From a virus, in the IMG/VR virus record IMGVR_UViG_3300028895_000768, positions 1 to 36,690 of that record: DNA of 36,690 nucleotides, one strand, 5' to 3'. Made by a program: the position numbers and the translations under genes. The notes below the pieces were generated by a model. It was not told the DNA's origin and made no database searches. It was given only the letters and a program-made list of their open reading frames with translations. This document shows positions 30,439 through 36,690 of the stretch, piece after piece (the first letter of the stretch is position 1; every line of letters begins with the position of its first letter).

Positions 30439-30671
30439 GCGCCTGGTCTCCCCATAACGTTTTTGGCGATAGAGTGTAGTAAGTCTACTAATTGCTTCTC
30501 TGCTCGGATTCTTTTCATTGTCTGTAAAGAACGCATCATGTCGCTGCATCGTTCAATTGCAGTATCATAGTCGTGATCAATCATTTTGCCTTCAATTTCA
30601 ATTTGTAGTTCTCTCACGCATTTGGCTTCGTTGGCCATCATTTGGTAATAGCGTTTTTTGTGTGCGTTCAT
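30435..30671 (-). CDS. Small early protein, 78 residues
   Basis: ATG at 30671 with GGGTGG 5 bases upstream and ATGA overlap with the preceding gene. 'NAHKKRYYQMMANEAKCVRELQIEIEGKMIDHDYDTAIERC' is helical and charged. No family recognised. Confidence 0.65.
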   Translation of the reverse strand: MNAHKKRYYQMMANEAKCVRELQIEIEGKMIDHDYDTAIERCSDMMRSLQTMKRIRAEKQLVDLLHSIAKNVMGRPGA

Positions 30672-31189
30672 TCCATCCACCCTTTCGCCTTCCAATTAGG
30701 AATCCTTGTTTTGTATGCTTCTTTCCATGAAATCTGATATTCAGAACAAAGAATAGCAGCTAAGTTTCTAGCCCATGCCTCGATATCCAACAATTCACCA
30801 ATTGTATCTTTTATCCGTTGTCTTTCTTCTTTTGTGACAAGTTTCGGTGACTTGACAAAACTGACTTCTTCAAGCGTTTCAATCGCTTCGTACGCTTCTG
30901 TTATCGTGACTTCTTCAAACGCGAGTCTATGTTCTTCGACCGATCTCCCTCTAAAAACTGGCGGTGAACAATAATCCGAAAACTTATGCAATATTTCCAT
31001 GATGTAAAATGGATTATCCATTCTTTTTATTGAATGTTCTGCTATTTCGGGCTGCATTTTCCGACGGTTGTTTTTATAATGTGAAACCAACTGCTCCGAA
31101 ACGTTAAGCTCCCAGGCTAACTGAACCCCTTGAATTTGTTCATCCTCAAGAAGTCGTTCGACAGCTTCACCGACATATTTTGCTTGCAA
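30668..31189 (-). CDS. HTH-type phage regulator
   Basis: 173 residues; TTG start at 31189 after AAAGGGGGAATT. 'GVQLAWELNVSEQLVSHYKNNRRKMQPEIAEHSIKRMDNPF' is an XRE-like helix-turn-helix; the rest is helical ('KEERQRIKDTIGELLDIEAWARNLAAILCSEYQISWKEAY'). Frequent in the early operon of Bacillus phages upstream of small accessory genes. Targets unknown. A TTGATTC/GAATCAA inverted repeat (31210-31242) lies just before it. Confidence 0.75.
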   Translation of the reverse strand: MQAKYVGEAVERLLEDEQIQGVQLAWELNVSEQLVSHYKNNRRKMQPEIAEHSIKRMDNPFYIMEILHKFSDYCSPPVFRGRSVEEHRLAFEEVTITEAYEAIETLEEVSFVKSPKLVTKEERQRIKDTIGELLDIEAWARNLAAILCSEYQISWKEAYKTRIPNWKAKGWME

Positions 31190-31254
31190 AATAGAATTCC
31201 CCCTTTGTATTGATTCGCATATTTTTCTATACGTAGAATCAAAGTATAGTAGAG

Positions 31255-31953
31255 TTACGAAACCTTACGTGGAACCCAGTTGACGATATAATTAATTGCT
31301 TGCAACATATCTCGACGTTTTAAATCTCGATAGCTCGCTACGGCAAAACGATCTTTGATTTCTCTGTATAACTCACGGAATAACTTCGGACGATTCTTAG
31401 GGTCATCGCACAGCTCATATATTCTTGTCGCGACGCATTTTTGGACCCGCCGTTGTTCACCATGATCTAGCGTGATTTGTTCATTAACCTTGGTTTCGAT
31501 TTCTAAAATTTTTTGATTATGTTGATTAATAGCCTTTTCAAGTTGATCCGTACGTTCAGCCGTTTCAGCAGTTAGTTTTAACGACTGAATTAACGCTGTC
31601 CGGTCATCTAAAACTTGGACTTTGTTTTGTTCAATCTGTTCACGCATCTTTTTAAATTCTTGAATGAAGGTCACTTTCATTTTCATCGCTTCCGGTGTAG
31701 TGTACGCCATGGCAACTAGAGTGAATGCGTCCTCTGTCAAATTGAATTTCCGATACTGACGACCTCGTTCATTCGTATATGTTGACTCCTCAAAGTTGCG
31801 GAGTGAAAATTCTTTTTCGCCAGCTTGATTCAGTTTTTCAATTTGATTTTCGATATCACGTATCACGAGGTCATGACGTTTATCGAACACCTCTGCTATT
31901 GTTAGGCTGTCTGTTACAGGTATATTGTTTTGAATAAAAACTAGTTGATTCAT
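31255..31953 (-). CDS. Rha-family regulatory protein
   Basis: 232 residues from the ATG at 31953 (GAAAGGAG upstream). The Rha core is clear: 'VTDSLTIAEVFDKRHDLVIRDIENQI', 'YRKFNLTEDAFTLVAMAYTTPEAMKMKVTFIQEFKKM', followed by a coiled coil and an ORF6C-like C-terminus ('VATRIYELCDDPKNRPKLFRELYREIKDRFAVASYRDL'). Such proteins act as phage antirepressors or growth regulators. Located early in the leftward operon, consistent with such a role. Confidence 0.9.
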   Translation of the reverse strand: MNQLVFIQNNIPVTDSLTIAEVFDKRHDLVIRDIENQIEKLNQAGEKEFSLRNFEESTYTNERGRQYRKFNLTEDAFTLVAMAYTTPEAMKMKVTFIQEFKKMREQIEQNKVQVLDDRTALIQSLKLTAETAERTDQLEKAINQHNQKILEIETKVNEQITLDHGEQRRVQKCVATRIYELCDDPKNRPKLFRELYREIKDRFAVASYRDLKRRDMLQAINYIVNWVPRKVS

Positions 31954-31967
31954 CAAAGCTTCTCCTT

Positions 31968-32186
31968 TCATTGGCGGTAGCAATCTATAACAGCTTTTGC
32001 GATTTGTTTCAGAACGGGATTCCCTTTTTCCCATTCCCTTTCAAACCACTCTTTTTGTTCAGTAGGACTCAGCAGAGCCAACTGGGAGTGAATGACAACG
32101 GTCGTGTTGCCTGATTTGAATTCCTTCATGCTTGCATTCCCCCTTTGTTCATGTGTATGCGAAGCATGAAGTTGAATTGTGCTCAT
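31968..32186 (-). CDS. Small phage protein, 72 residues
   Basis: ATG at 32186 with GGAGGTGG 5 bases upstream. A second in-frame ATG at 32129 also has GGGGGAA at 9 bases and would give the conserved core alone: 'KEFKSGNTTVVIHSQLALLS', 'EWFEREWEKGNPVLKQIAKAV'. The core resembles small proteins of Bacillus phages of unknown function. The first 19 residues are His-rich and may be an extra. Confidence 0.68.
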   Translation of the reverse strand: MSTIQLHASHTHEQRGNASMKEFKSGNTTVVIHSQLALLSPTEQKEWFEREWEKGNPVLKQIAKAVIDCYRQ

Positions 32187-32197
32187 TTAGCCACCTC

Positions 32198-32341
32198 CTA
32201 AAGATTGTGTTGATCAATAACTTGAAGTAAATCTACGACAGCATCTTGTTTCGTATATCGCTCATCTTCCTTGAGATTCAAAGCGATTCTGAGAATTTCA
32301 GTTTTCAACTCGGATTTTTGTAGTTGTTCAGCTATGTTCAT
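32198..32341 (-). CDS. Small helical protein, 47 residues
   Basis: Starts MNIAEQLQKSELKTEILRIA, ends VVDLLQVIDQHNL. AAGGAG lies 11 bases before the ATG, a slightly long spacing. The stop is followed directly by the ribosome site of the next gene. Charged, fully helical. Function unknown. Confidence 0.62.
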   Translation of the reverse strand: MNIAEQLQKSELKTEILRIALNLKEDERYTKQDAVVDLLQVIDQHNL

Positions 32342-32413
32342 GGTGTCACTCACTCCTTCAAAGGAATCCCTCACTTCCTGTCGAATATTGGTAAACGGGA
32401 AGGGGGTGTGTAT

Positions 32414-32542
32414 ATGGCAAACAGGAAACAGACCTCAAAAAAGGTTGCTAAAAAAGCTAGTAAAATCCTCAGAGATAATCGCTATAGTAAAGCTTCAAAA
32501 AGTGTAGCAGGCAGCGCGTTATCTCAGACTAAGAAGAAATAA
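32414..32542 (+). CDS. Small very basic protein on the opposite strand
   Basis: 42 residues starting MANRKQTSKKVAKKASKILR and ending GSALSQTKKK; 15 Lys/Arg. AAGGGGGTG stands 7 bases before the ATG at 32414. From memory, proteins of this exact type ('ANRKQTSK.VA.KAS..L......SK..KS.AGSALSQ') occur widely in phages, plasmids and bacteria and are uncharacterised. It faces the leftward operon and its end overlaps the convergent gene by 14 bases. Confidence 0.75.
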   Translation: MANRKQTSKKVAKKASKILRDNRYSKASKSVAGSALSQTKKK

Positions 32543-32741
32543 CTTGAAGTTGTGAGTTTGTTTGTTCAAGTGAAACAACCATTGAAGTATTAATGAATAC
32601 CTTGAATATGTCAGATTTCACAAAAATGAATTCATCTGGCACATTCCCTTTTAACCATTCTGGAATTTCATTTGTTAACTCAATATTTTCGTATTCATCA
32701 CCGGTAACTAATACAAGCCGCTTCACGTGAATTGGATTCAT
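32529..32741 (-). CDS. Small protein convergent with the basic peptide
   Basis: 70 residues starting MNPIHVKRLVLVTGDEYENI. A stop codon stands directly before the ATG at 32741, and the nearest ribosome-like site (GGCGGTGA) is about 14 bases away, so the start is weakly supported. Beta-rich, ending in VVSLEQTNSQLQVISS, similar in style to small phage proteins with an SH3-like fold. Function unknown. Confidence 0.5.
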   Translation of the reverse strand: MNPIHVKRLVLVTGDEYENIELTNEIPEWLKGNVPDEFIFVKSDIFKVFINTSMVVSLEQTNSQLQVISS

Positions 32742-32753
32742 TTATATACGGTT

Positions 32754-32870
32754 TCACCGCCTTTGATTAACTATTGATTTTTCATGGTCCTCCTTTTTCT
32801 CTTCCTCCATCAACCGCATACAACGTCGAGTCGTGGCGGTGACCATCGCATGTATTTGGGTAGGGCTCAT
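32754..32870 (-). CDS. Small charged protein, 38 residues
   Basis: Starts MSPTQIHAMVTATTRRCMRL and ends EDHEKSIVNQRR. GGGAGGG stands 9 bases before the ATG at 32870. First gene of the early operon after the Cro-like gene. Helical, highly charged; function unknown. Confidence 0.55.
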   Translation of the reverse strand: MSPTQIHAMVTATTRRCMRLMEEEKKEDHEKSIVNQRR

Positions 32871-32948
32871 ATCATCGCACCCTCCCGCTCGTCGGCGCTC
32901 TATGCGGTTGTGGAGAAGAAGCTGAATAGTTAGGATTCCTTGTTTACA

Positions 32949-33173
32949 TTAAGCTGAACTTTGTTCGTGTAACGAATCGTTACTTTTCGGTGCGAAAAAA
33001 ATAGTCCAATCAAACCCTAAAACTTTTCCTATTGATTGAGCTACATGAACACTAGGGGTTCTATTACCAGACTCAATCATTGTGTAATATGACCTTTCTA
33101 TTCCAGCTCTTTGAGCAACATCGTATTGAGTTAAATCTTTTGCAGTCCTATATTCTTTCAACCACGTTCTCAT
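32949..33173 (-). CDS. Cro-like XRE-family regulator
   Basis: 74 residues from the ATG at 33173 after GGAGGTGAGACA. 'LKEYRTAKDLTQYDVAQRAGIERSYYTMIESGNRTPSVHVAQSIGKVLGF' is a standard XRE helix-turn-helix, and little else is present. It is divergent from the repressor gene and transcribed first from the strong early promoter, the position of Cro. Its last codons contain a complete operator palindrome (32969-32983). Confidence 0.87.
   Translation of the reverse strand: MRTWLKEYRTAKDLTQYDVAQRAGIERSYYTMIESGNRTPSVHVAQSIGKVLGFDWTIFFAPKSNDSLHEQSSA
32969..32983. promoter_or_regulatory. Distal operator inside the Cro-like gene
   Basis: GTAACGAATCGTTAC is a perfect palindrome apart from the central base. 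It shares GTAAC-N5-GTTAC with the two operators in the switch, about 220 and 310 bases away. Confidence 0.6.
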
Positions 33174-33190
33174 TGTCTCACCTCCATTTA

Positions 33191-33205
33191 GTAACATTTC
33201 GTTAC
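33191..33205. promoter_or_regulatory. Operator near the early promoter
   Basis: GTAACATTTCGTTAC overlaps the expected start of the leftward transcript (near 33203), so a bound repressor would block it. A further half site GTTAC lies in the promoter spacer (33226-33230). Confidence 0.7.
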
Positions 33206-33209
33206 TTTA

Positions 33210-33238
33210 ATAATAGTTTCATTTTGTTACATTGTCAA
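33210..33238 (-). promoter_or_regulatory. Strong leftward early promoter
   Basis: On the minus strand a perfect -35 TTGACA (33233-33238) lies 17 bases from TATTAT (33210-33215). It drives the Cro-like gene and, presumably, the whole early operon. It is surrounded by GTAAC/GTTAC operator sequences. Confidence 0.88.
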
Positions 33239-33282
33239 CATTTAAATAAAATAATGTTTCTTTTTGTTACCAATCGTTTAAT

Positions 33283-33297
33283 GTAACTATTTGTTAC
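33283..33297. promoter_or_regulatory. Operator near the repressor promoter
   Basis: GTAACTATTTGTTAC lies 31 bases before the repressor start codon and just upstream of a possible -10 (TAAAAT, 33300-33305). A half site GTTAC is at 33266-33270. Fits autoregulation of the repressor. Confidence 0.65.
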
Positions 33298-33328
33298 AGT
33301 AAAATACTACTTAGAAAGAGGTGAGTGC

Positions 33329-34000
33329 ATGTTATCGGATAGGTTAGTTAAATTGAGAAAAGTACATAATTATACCCAACAAAGGGTGGCGGACTATTTA
33401 GGGATTACAAGACCTGCTTACACAGCTTATGAACGAGGTACTCGCCAACCAGATTATGAAACACTTTTAAAATTAGCTGATTATTACGATGTAACTATTG
33501 ATTACTTGTTAGGAAGAGTTGAGCAATCTTCCTCCGAACCTTTGCTAACTGTTACGGGTCCTAATGAAAGACCTCCGTTTAAAGATATAGGTGTTAAAAT
33601 TCAACATATGGCAAGCAGTAGAAAGATTAAAAATACTACATTAATGGATTTATTAAAAATTAGTCAAACAGAACTGTTAGAGCTATTCGCAGGAAATGTT
33701 GCACCAACAGAAAGACAAGCTGAGAAACTGTCAGTATTATTCGATGTTAGAAAAGAAATTTTTTTACCAACTACTTACGCGGATAATAAGATTTCTGTTT
33801 CTGGTCAAGAAGTAACACTTTCGGAAGAAGAGTACAAAGTTTTCAAAGAACTCAAAAAACATCCGGTACTTTTCCATGATCTTTCTTCTAATCCAGAAAA
33901 AAAAGTAAAGGAATTAATTAAACTATACAAAATGAAAAAGATTTTCCTGGAGGATGACGACGAAGATTATGGAGATGGATTCGGAGACATCGAAGATTAA
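33329..34000 (+). CDS. CI-like lysogeny repressor (XRE family)
   Basis: 223 residues; AGAGGTGAGTGC precedes the ATG. The N-terminal helix-turn-helix ('LVKLRKVHNYTQQRVADYLGITRPAYTAYERGTRQPDYETLLKLADYYDVTIDYLLG') is canonical. A second, degenerate HTH-like unit may follow ('LLKISQTELLELFAGNVAPTERQAEKLSVLF'). The C-terminus is very acidic. There is no S24/LexA-type Ser-Lys protease domain, so RecA-driven self-cleavage is unlikely. The ImmA-like gene downstream is the probable inducer. Confidence 0.88.
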   Translation: MLSDRLVKLRKVHNYTQQRVADYLGITRPAYTAYERGTRQPDYETLLKLADYYDVTIDYLLGRVEQSSSEPLLTVTGPNERPPFKDIGVKIQHMASSRKIKNTTLMDLLKISQTELLELFAGNVAPTERQAEKLSVLFDVRKEIFLPTTYADNKISVSGQEVTLSEEEYKVFKELKKHPVLFHDLSSNPEKKVKELIKLYKMKKIFLEDDDEDYGDGFGDIED

Positions 34001-34003
34001 CTT

Positions 34004-34032
34004 AAGACACGATTGATGCGTGTCTTTTATTT
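34004..34032 (+). terminator. Terminator behind the repressor
   Basis: AAGACACG (34004-34011) pairs with CGTGTCTT (34019-34026) over ATTGATG, followed by TTTATTT. It separates the repressor from the ImmA-like gene, which must then have its own promoter or rely on read-through. Confidence 0.85.
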
Positions 34033-34043
34033 CACCCACACAA

Positions 34044-34075
34044 GTAAAATTATTGAATTTAATGTATAATTTTAC
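34044..34075. promoter_or_regulatory. Operator-like palindrome over the ImmA promoter region
   Basis: GTAAAATTAT (34044-34053) and ATAATTTTAC (34066-34075) form a perfect 10-bp inverted repeat with a 12-base spacer. A perfect -10 (TATAAT, 34065-34070) overlaps the right arm; no good -35 is seen. It differs from the GTAAC operators, so a second regulator is likely. Confidence 0.55.
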
Positions 34076-34135
34076 TGGTTTGGTAGGTATTCTTTACAGT
34101 GACTTTTAAATCATCAAGTAAAAGGTAGTGTTTAT

Positions 34136-34717
34136 ATGCAACTAGGACAACTTCTACCTAAAACTAAAAACGACTACTGGGAGGAACGGGCCAATAAGGT
34201 CCTCTCCCACTTTACATATAAATATCCCGATGAAATCGACATGTATGAGATATGTTGGAGATATGGAATTAGGATTATGCCTTTGGACAAGCCATTTCTA
34301 GAAGAAAATGTCGATGAAGGGATAAAGGCTTTTTCGATACCAGGAAAGAAAAATCGTCATGGTGTCATTTACCTTCGACCTGGTCTGAATGCAATCGAAA
34401 AGAAGCTTCTTCTGGCTGAGGAGTTTTGTCATATCTACGCCCACCATATTTCTCAACTTGCTACGGATAGTAGTTTCATAGCCAAAACCGAGAATCAGGC
34501 TAAACGGATGTCAGCTTATTTACTGATGCCAGCAAGGTTCTTGGAAGATGTTTATGTCGCTGCAGCTGATCAGATGGTGGTTATATCTGATATTGCGGAT
34601 TACTTCGTCGTGACGGAGGAGTTTGCAAGATATCGGTTGGAGTTGGTCTTCAACCGCCGAGTGGATGGTTTTGCGACGATTAAGGGGAATGTAGGGAGTG
34701 TTGAGTGGGTTGAATAA
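34136..34717 (+). CDS. ImmA/IrrE-family metallopeptidase-like protein
   Basis: 193 residues; AAAGGTAG precedes the ATG. The family layout is present: 'HGVIYLRPGLNAIEKKLLLAEEFCHIYAHH', then 'ENQAKRMSAYLLMPARFLEDV', then a winged-helix-like end ('IADYFVVTEEFARYRLELVF'). In ImmA the HExxH motif binds zinc and cleaves the repressor; here the first His is Glu (E95-E96-F97-C98-H99). From memory, this EExxH form also occurs in other Bacillus phage members. Its place after the repressor suggests control of induction. Confidence 0.85.
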   Translation: MQLGQLLPKTKNDYWEERANKVLSHFTYKYPDEIDMYEICWRYGIRIMPLDKPFLEENVDEGIKAFSIPGKKNRHGVIYLRPGLNAIEKKLLLAEEFCHIYAHHISQLATDSSFIAKTENQAKRMSAYLLMPARFLEDVYVAAADQMVVISDIADYFVVTEEFARYRLELVFNRRVDGFATIKGNVGSVEWVE

Positions 34718-34753
34718 TTAATTTTCGTTATTTTTTAGAAAGAAGGTTGTATT

Positions 34754-35953
34754 ATGGAAAATCTACTAAGATCATATCGAACACCAATTTTACGGAATTT
34801 TGAAATCAAAAAAGAATTGAATGCGATTTTACCAGACTATATTGAAGATTATTCAAAAAAATTAAGAACTGTAGAAGTAACAGGAAGTACATGGGAGAAA
34901 ATTTCTTTGATTTTAAACGAAAATATGAATGAAAATCCAGAAGGTGACGAAATTATTGACTCTATTCTCTTTGAAAAGTTAATCTTTGATGTTCAAGACC
35001 ACGTTCATCTTTATCCAATTGTAAGTGAAATAAATGCAGACGAACTTATTAGTCGTTTTGAAGGTCAGCCACAGCTAAATCGCTACATAAATGCAACAAT
35101 TGATAAAGATGAGAAATTCATTTCAATAAGAAAAGACGAAAATAAAGTATTAATTCTCTATCGATTTGAGACTATAAAGTTAGGTGGAGGTGAGCAAAGC
35201 GCAAACTTTTATGTCCCTTGTATCTTAGACTTTGACAACTCATTATTACAAATTCGATTAAGAAAGCACTATTTATCAAAGTCATCATCAAATCACGCTA
35301 CTGTATTAGAGCAGGTAAAGACATTTATCAAGAAGTTGGACGGAGATATTGCAGTTTTAGAATATAACGAATCTGCTATTCATAGTTTACTTTATCAAAT
35401 CTTCAAAGAAGAATCTGAGAAAGCTGAAACTGTGATAAAAGAACACATGAAAGATCATTTAACAGAAGAACAAGTTAATGAAAAGATTTTAATGTTTTTA
35501 AAAGATGAACTGAAAATGTCTGATCCTGAATTGTATGCTGATCGAGTAAAGTCTGCTTTTTATCAAGATCTTTCACTTCACTTAGATCCTAGTGAGTTTT
35601 ATAATGGATTTATCTTTGCATTTACTTTTTTAGATAAAAACTTCATTAAATCCTCTACTCGAAACCCAAAAAGGGATCCGATTTACAACTCAAAAGTTTA
35701 TTGGAACCTTAAAGATCTAATTCACGAACACGAGGAAGTTAGTGAATTATCGTGTTATTGGAAATTTAATGAAAAAAACTTTAAAGTTCCACAAGGTGAT
35801 AGTTTTGAATTTGTCGAAGTTTCTTTAAGAGAAAGAGACGGATCTATAGAGATACATTACTATAACAATCCATCTGAGAAAAGGAGGTTGAAGGAAGATT
35901 ATGTTCATTTCAGAATTAGCAAATATCTACTCGAAGAAACCATATCTGAATAA
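34754..35953 (+). CDS. Unknown 399-residue protein, first gene of an accessory cassette
   Basis: AGAAGG stands 7 bases before the ATG. No family is recognised. The N-terminal half is mixed alpha/beta, with a strand-rich part ('KVLILYRFETIKLGGGEQSANFYVPCILDFDNSLLQIRL'); residues about 215-265 are helical and charged ('FKEESEKAETVIKEHMKDHLTEEQVNEKILMFLKDEL'); the C-terminus returns to strands ('FEFVEVSLRERDGSIEIHYY'). No membrane segment, Walker box or nuclease motif is visible. It overlaps the next gene by 53 bases, a long overlap that suggests coupled translation. AT-rich compared with the structural genes. Confidence 0.8.
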   Translation: MENLLRSYRTPILRNFEIKKELNAILPDYIEDYSKKLRTVEVTGSTWEKISLILNENMNENPEGDEIIDSILFEKLIFDVQDHVHLYPIVSEINADELISRFEGQPQLNRYINATIDKDEKFISIRKDENKVLILYRFETIKLGGGEQSANFYVPCILDFDNSLLQIRLRKHYLSKSSSNHATVLEQVKTFIKKLDGDIAVLEYNESAIHSLLYQIFKEESEKAETVIKEHMKDHLTEEQVNEKILMFLKDELKMSDPELYADRVKSAFYQDLSLHLDPSEFYNGFIFAFTFLDKNFIKSSTRNPKRDPIYNSKVYWNLKDLIHEHEEVSELSCYWKFNEKNFKVPQGDSFEFVEVSLRERDGSIEIHYYNNPSEKRRLKEDYVHFRISKYLLEETISE

Positions 35954-36497
35954 TATTATTCCTTTTCATGAAATTTCGCCTCAACTCGAACTTTTCATTA
36001 ACCAAGAAGTGCGCTTGGGTGCTAGAAACCTGAATCCTTACCGATTTTCTTTTAAATTTGCTCATAATCCTAAGGATGTTATCAACCTATTCATCGCATT
36101 TTCTACATCGAATGGCCCCCTTAAGAGGTTATACAGATACGATTGTAACGAATGTGGTGAAACGAATATTCTGGATGATGAACAACTTAAAAACTTCAAG
36201 TGTTATAATTGTTCGTCAAACGGAAATTTAGAAACAAAGAATTTCCTTGAAGATGTTCGTGTAATTTTTGAAATTAAAGAGCCATACCTAAGGGACGTGA
36301 GAACTCGTTTAAAAGATCGAGCCTCCTCTGATAAACAAGAAGGGAGAATTAAATCAGGGGAGGCTAAACAAAGCGAAGTGTCATTAAAAGAAGTGTTTGA
36401 TATGAATAAGAATGACAAAAGTCCTATAGATAATGATTTGTTAGAACTTGAAGCTGAGCTTATGCATAGATTATCATATGGACTGGGTCATATCTAA
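35901..36497 (+). CDS. Unknown zinc-ribbon protein, second gene of the cassette
   Basis: 198 residues. 'CNECGETNI' (C82, C85) and 'CYNCSS' (C101, C104) form a zinc ribbon with a 15-residue gap. The N-terminal 80 residues are alpha/beta ('FRFSFKFAHNPKDVINLFIAF'-like), and the C-terminus is a charged helix with a short hydrophobic end. GAAGGAAG lies close before the ATG, inside the first gene. No family recognised. Zinc ribbons often serve protein or nucleic-acid binding. Confidence 0.78.
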   Translation: MFISELANIYSKKPYLNNIIPFHEISPQLELFINQEVRLGARNLNPYRFSFKFAHNPKDVINLFIAFSTSNGPLKRLYRYDCNECGETNILDDEQLKNFKCYNCSSNGNLETKNFLEDVRVIFEIKEPYLRDVRTRLKDRASSDKQEGRIKSGEAKQSEVSLKEVFDMNKNDKSPIDNDLLELEAELMHRLSYGLGHI

Positions 36498-36690
36498 TGA
36501 AATTTTTGTCCAATACTGTTTTCACACTAGCAATCATCTTGTTTTTTTTATCGCTAACAATTAGCTTTATTGTTATTCAAATCATGATCCATAGGCAAAT
36601 TATAATCGATCAAACAAATGTAGATCTTTTTGATTTACTACTAAAGGCATCATTCGTCTTAATAGGTAGCTCTCTTTCTGGATTCATTGC
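36497..36690 (+). CDS. Membrane protein, third gene of the cassette (cut by window end)
   Basis: 64 residues visible from the ATG at 36497, which shares one base with the previous stop (TAATG). Hydrophobic segment about 7-30 ('NTVFTLAIILFFLSLTISFI') and a second from about 49 on ('LLKASFVLIGSSLSGFI'), with a short polar loop between. No ribosome site beyond the coupling is obvious. It would anchor the system in the membrane if the three proteins act together (inference). Confidence 0.75.
   Translation, partial: MKFLSNTVFTLAIILFFLSLTISFIVIQIMIHRQIIIDQTNVDLFDLLLKASFVLIGSSLSGFI

Noticed and set aside
1-36690. CRISPR arrays, tRNA or rRNA genes, insertion sequences
   Set aside because: No regularly spaced identical repeats with unique spacers, no cloverleaf or rRNA-like segment and no transposase were seen by eye. 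The repeated units in the fibre gene are protein heptads, not a CRISPR array.

Overview
The window looks like most of one temperate siphovirus prophage in a low-GC Bacillaceae-type Firmicute. The evidence is AGGAGGTG-type ribosome sites, frequent TTG and GTG starts, AT-rich intergenic DNA, and Bacillus-phage families (Rha, ArpU, XtrA/YqaO-like, FbpA-like, DUF2188, P27 terminase). The integrase that would close the lysogeny end is not present, so the prophage probably continues past position 36690.

Layout from left to right. 1-1159 is mostly non-coding: one partial gene, a Bacillaceae-type intergenic repeat, a gene remnant and a cluster of TTAACA repeats. 1160-1993 (+) is a cargo gene, a membrane-anchored HIRAN-domain protein. 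2108-4238 (-) holds the amidase endolysin, the holin and two small proteins. 4254-14798 (-) is the tail module: long fibre/endopeptidase-type protein, distal tail protein, tape measure, tail assembly chaperones with a probable recoding site, major tail protein and tail terminator. 14801-21084 (-) is the head and packaging module: connectors, HK97-type capsid, ClpP-type protease, portal, a frameshifted large terminase and the small terminase. 21201-21831 carries an HNH endonuclease and the remains of a second one.

22273-24388 is an accessory insertion between packaging and late control. It has a 28-residue Gly-rich peptide divergent from a DUF2188 protein, and a GHKL-ATPase/STAS-like pair with its own promoter. 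24389-32870 (-) is the early/replication region: catalytic-core tyrosine recombinase, ArpU late regulator, a HExxH membrane protein, a run of very small genes, the DUF1064 nuclease-like protein, the helicase loader, a replication initiator with a likely origin inside its gene, and a Rha regulator. 32949-34717 is the lysogeny switch: Cro-like protein (-) against a CI-like repressor (+), followed by an ImmA/IrrE-type protein, with shared GTAAC-N5-GTTAC operators.

34754-36690 (+) lies behind the switch, where temperate phages often carry superinfection-exclusion or defence genes. It is an overlapping three-gene cassette of unknown function: a 399-residue protein, a zinc-ribbon protein and a membrane protein cut by the window end. 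This is the best candidate for an undescribed system.

How it works together: with operators free, the strong promoter at 33210-33238 should drive the leftward early genes; the initiator and loader start replication; ArpU should then activate the leftward late genes. The repressor has no LexA-like protease domain, so induction probably uses the ImmA-like protein. The large terminase frameshift suggests the prophage is defective in packaging, unless it is a sequencing error.
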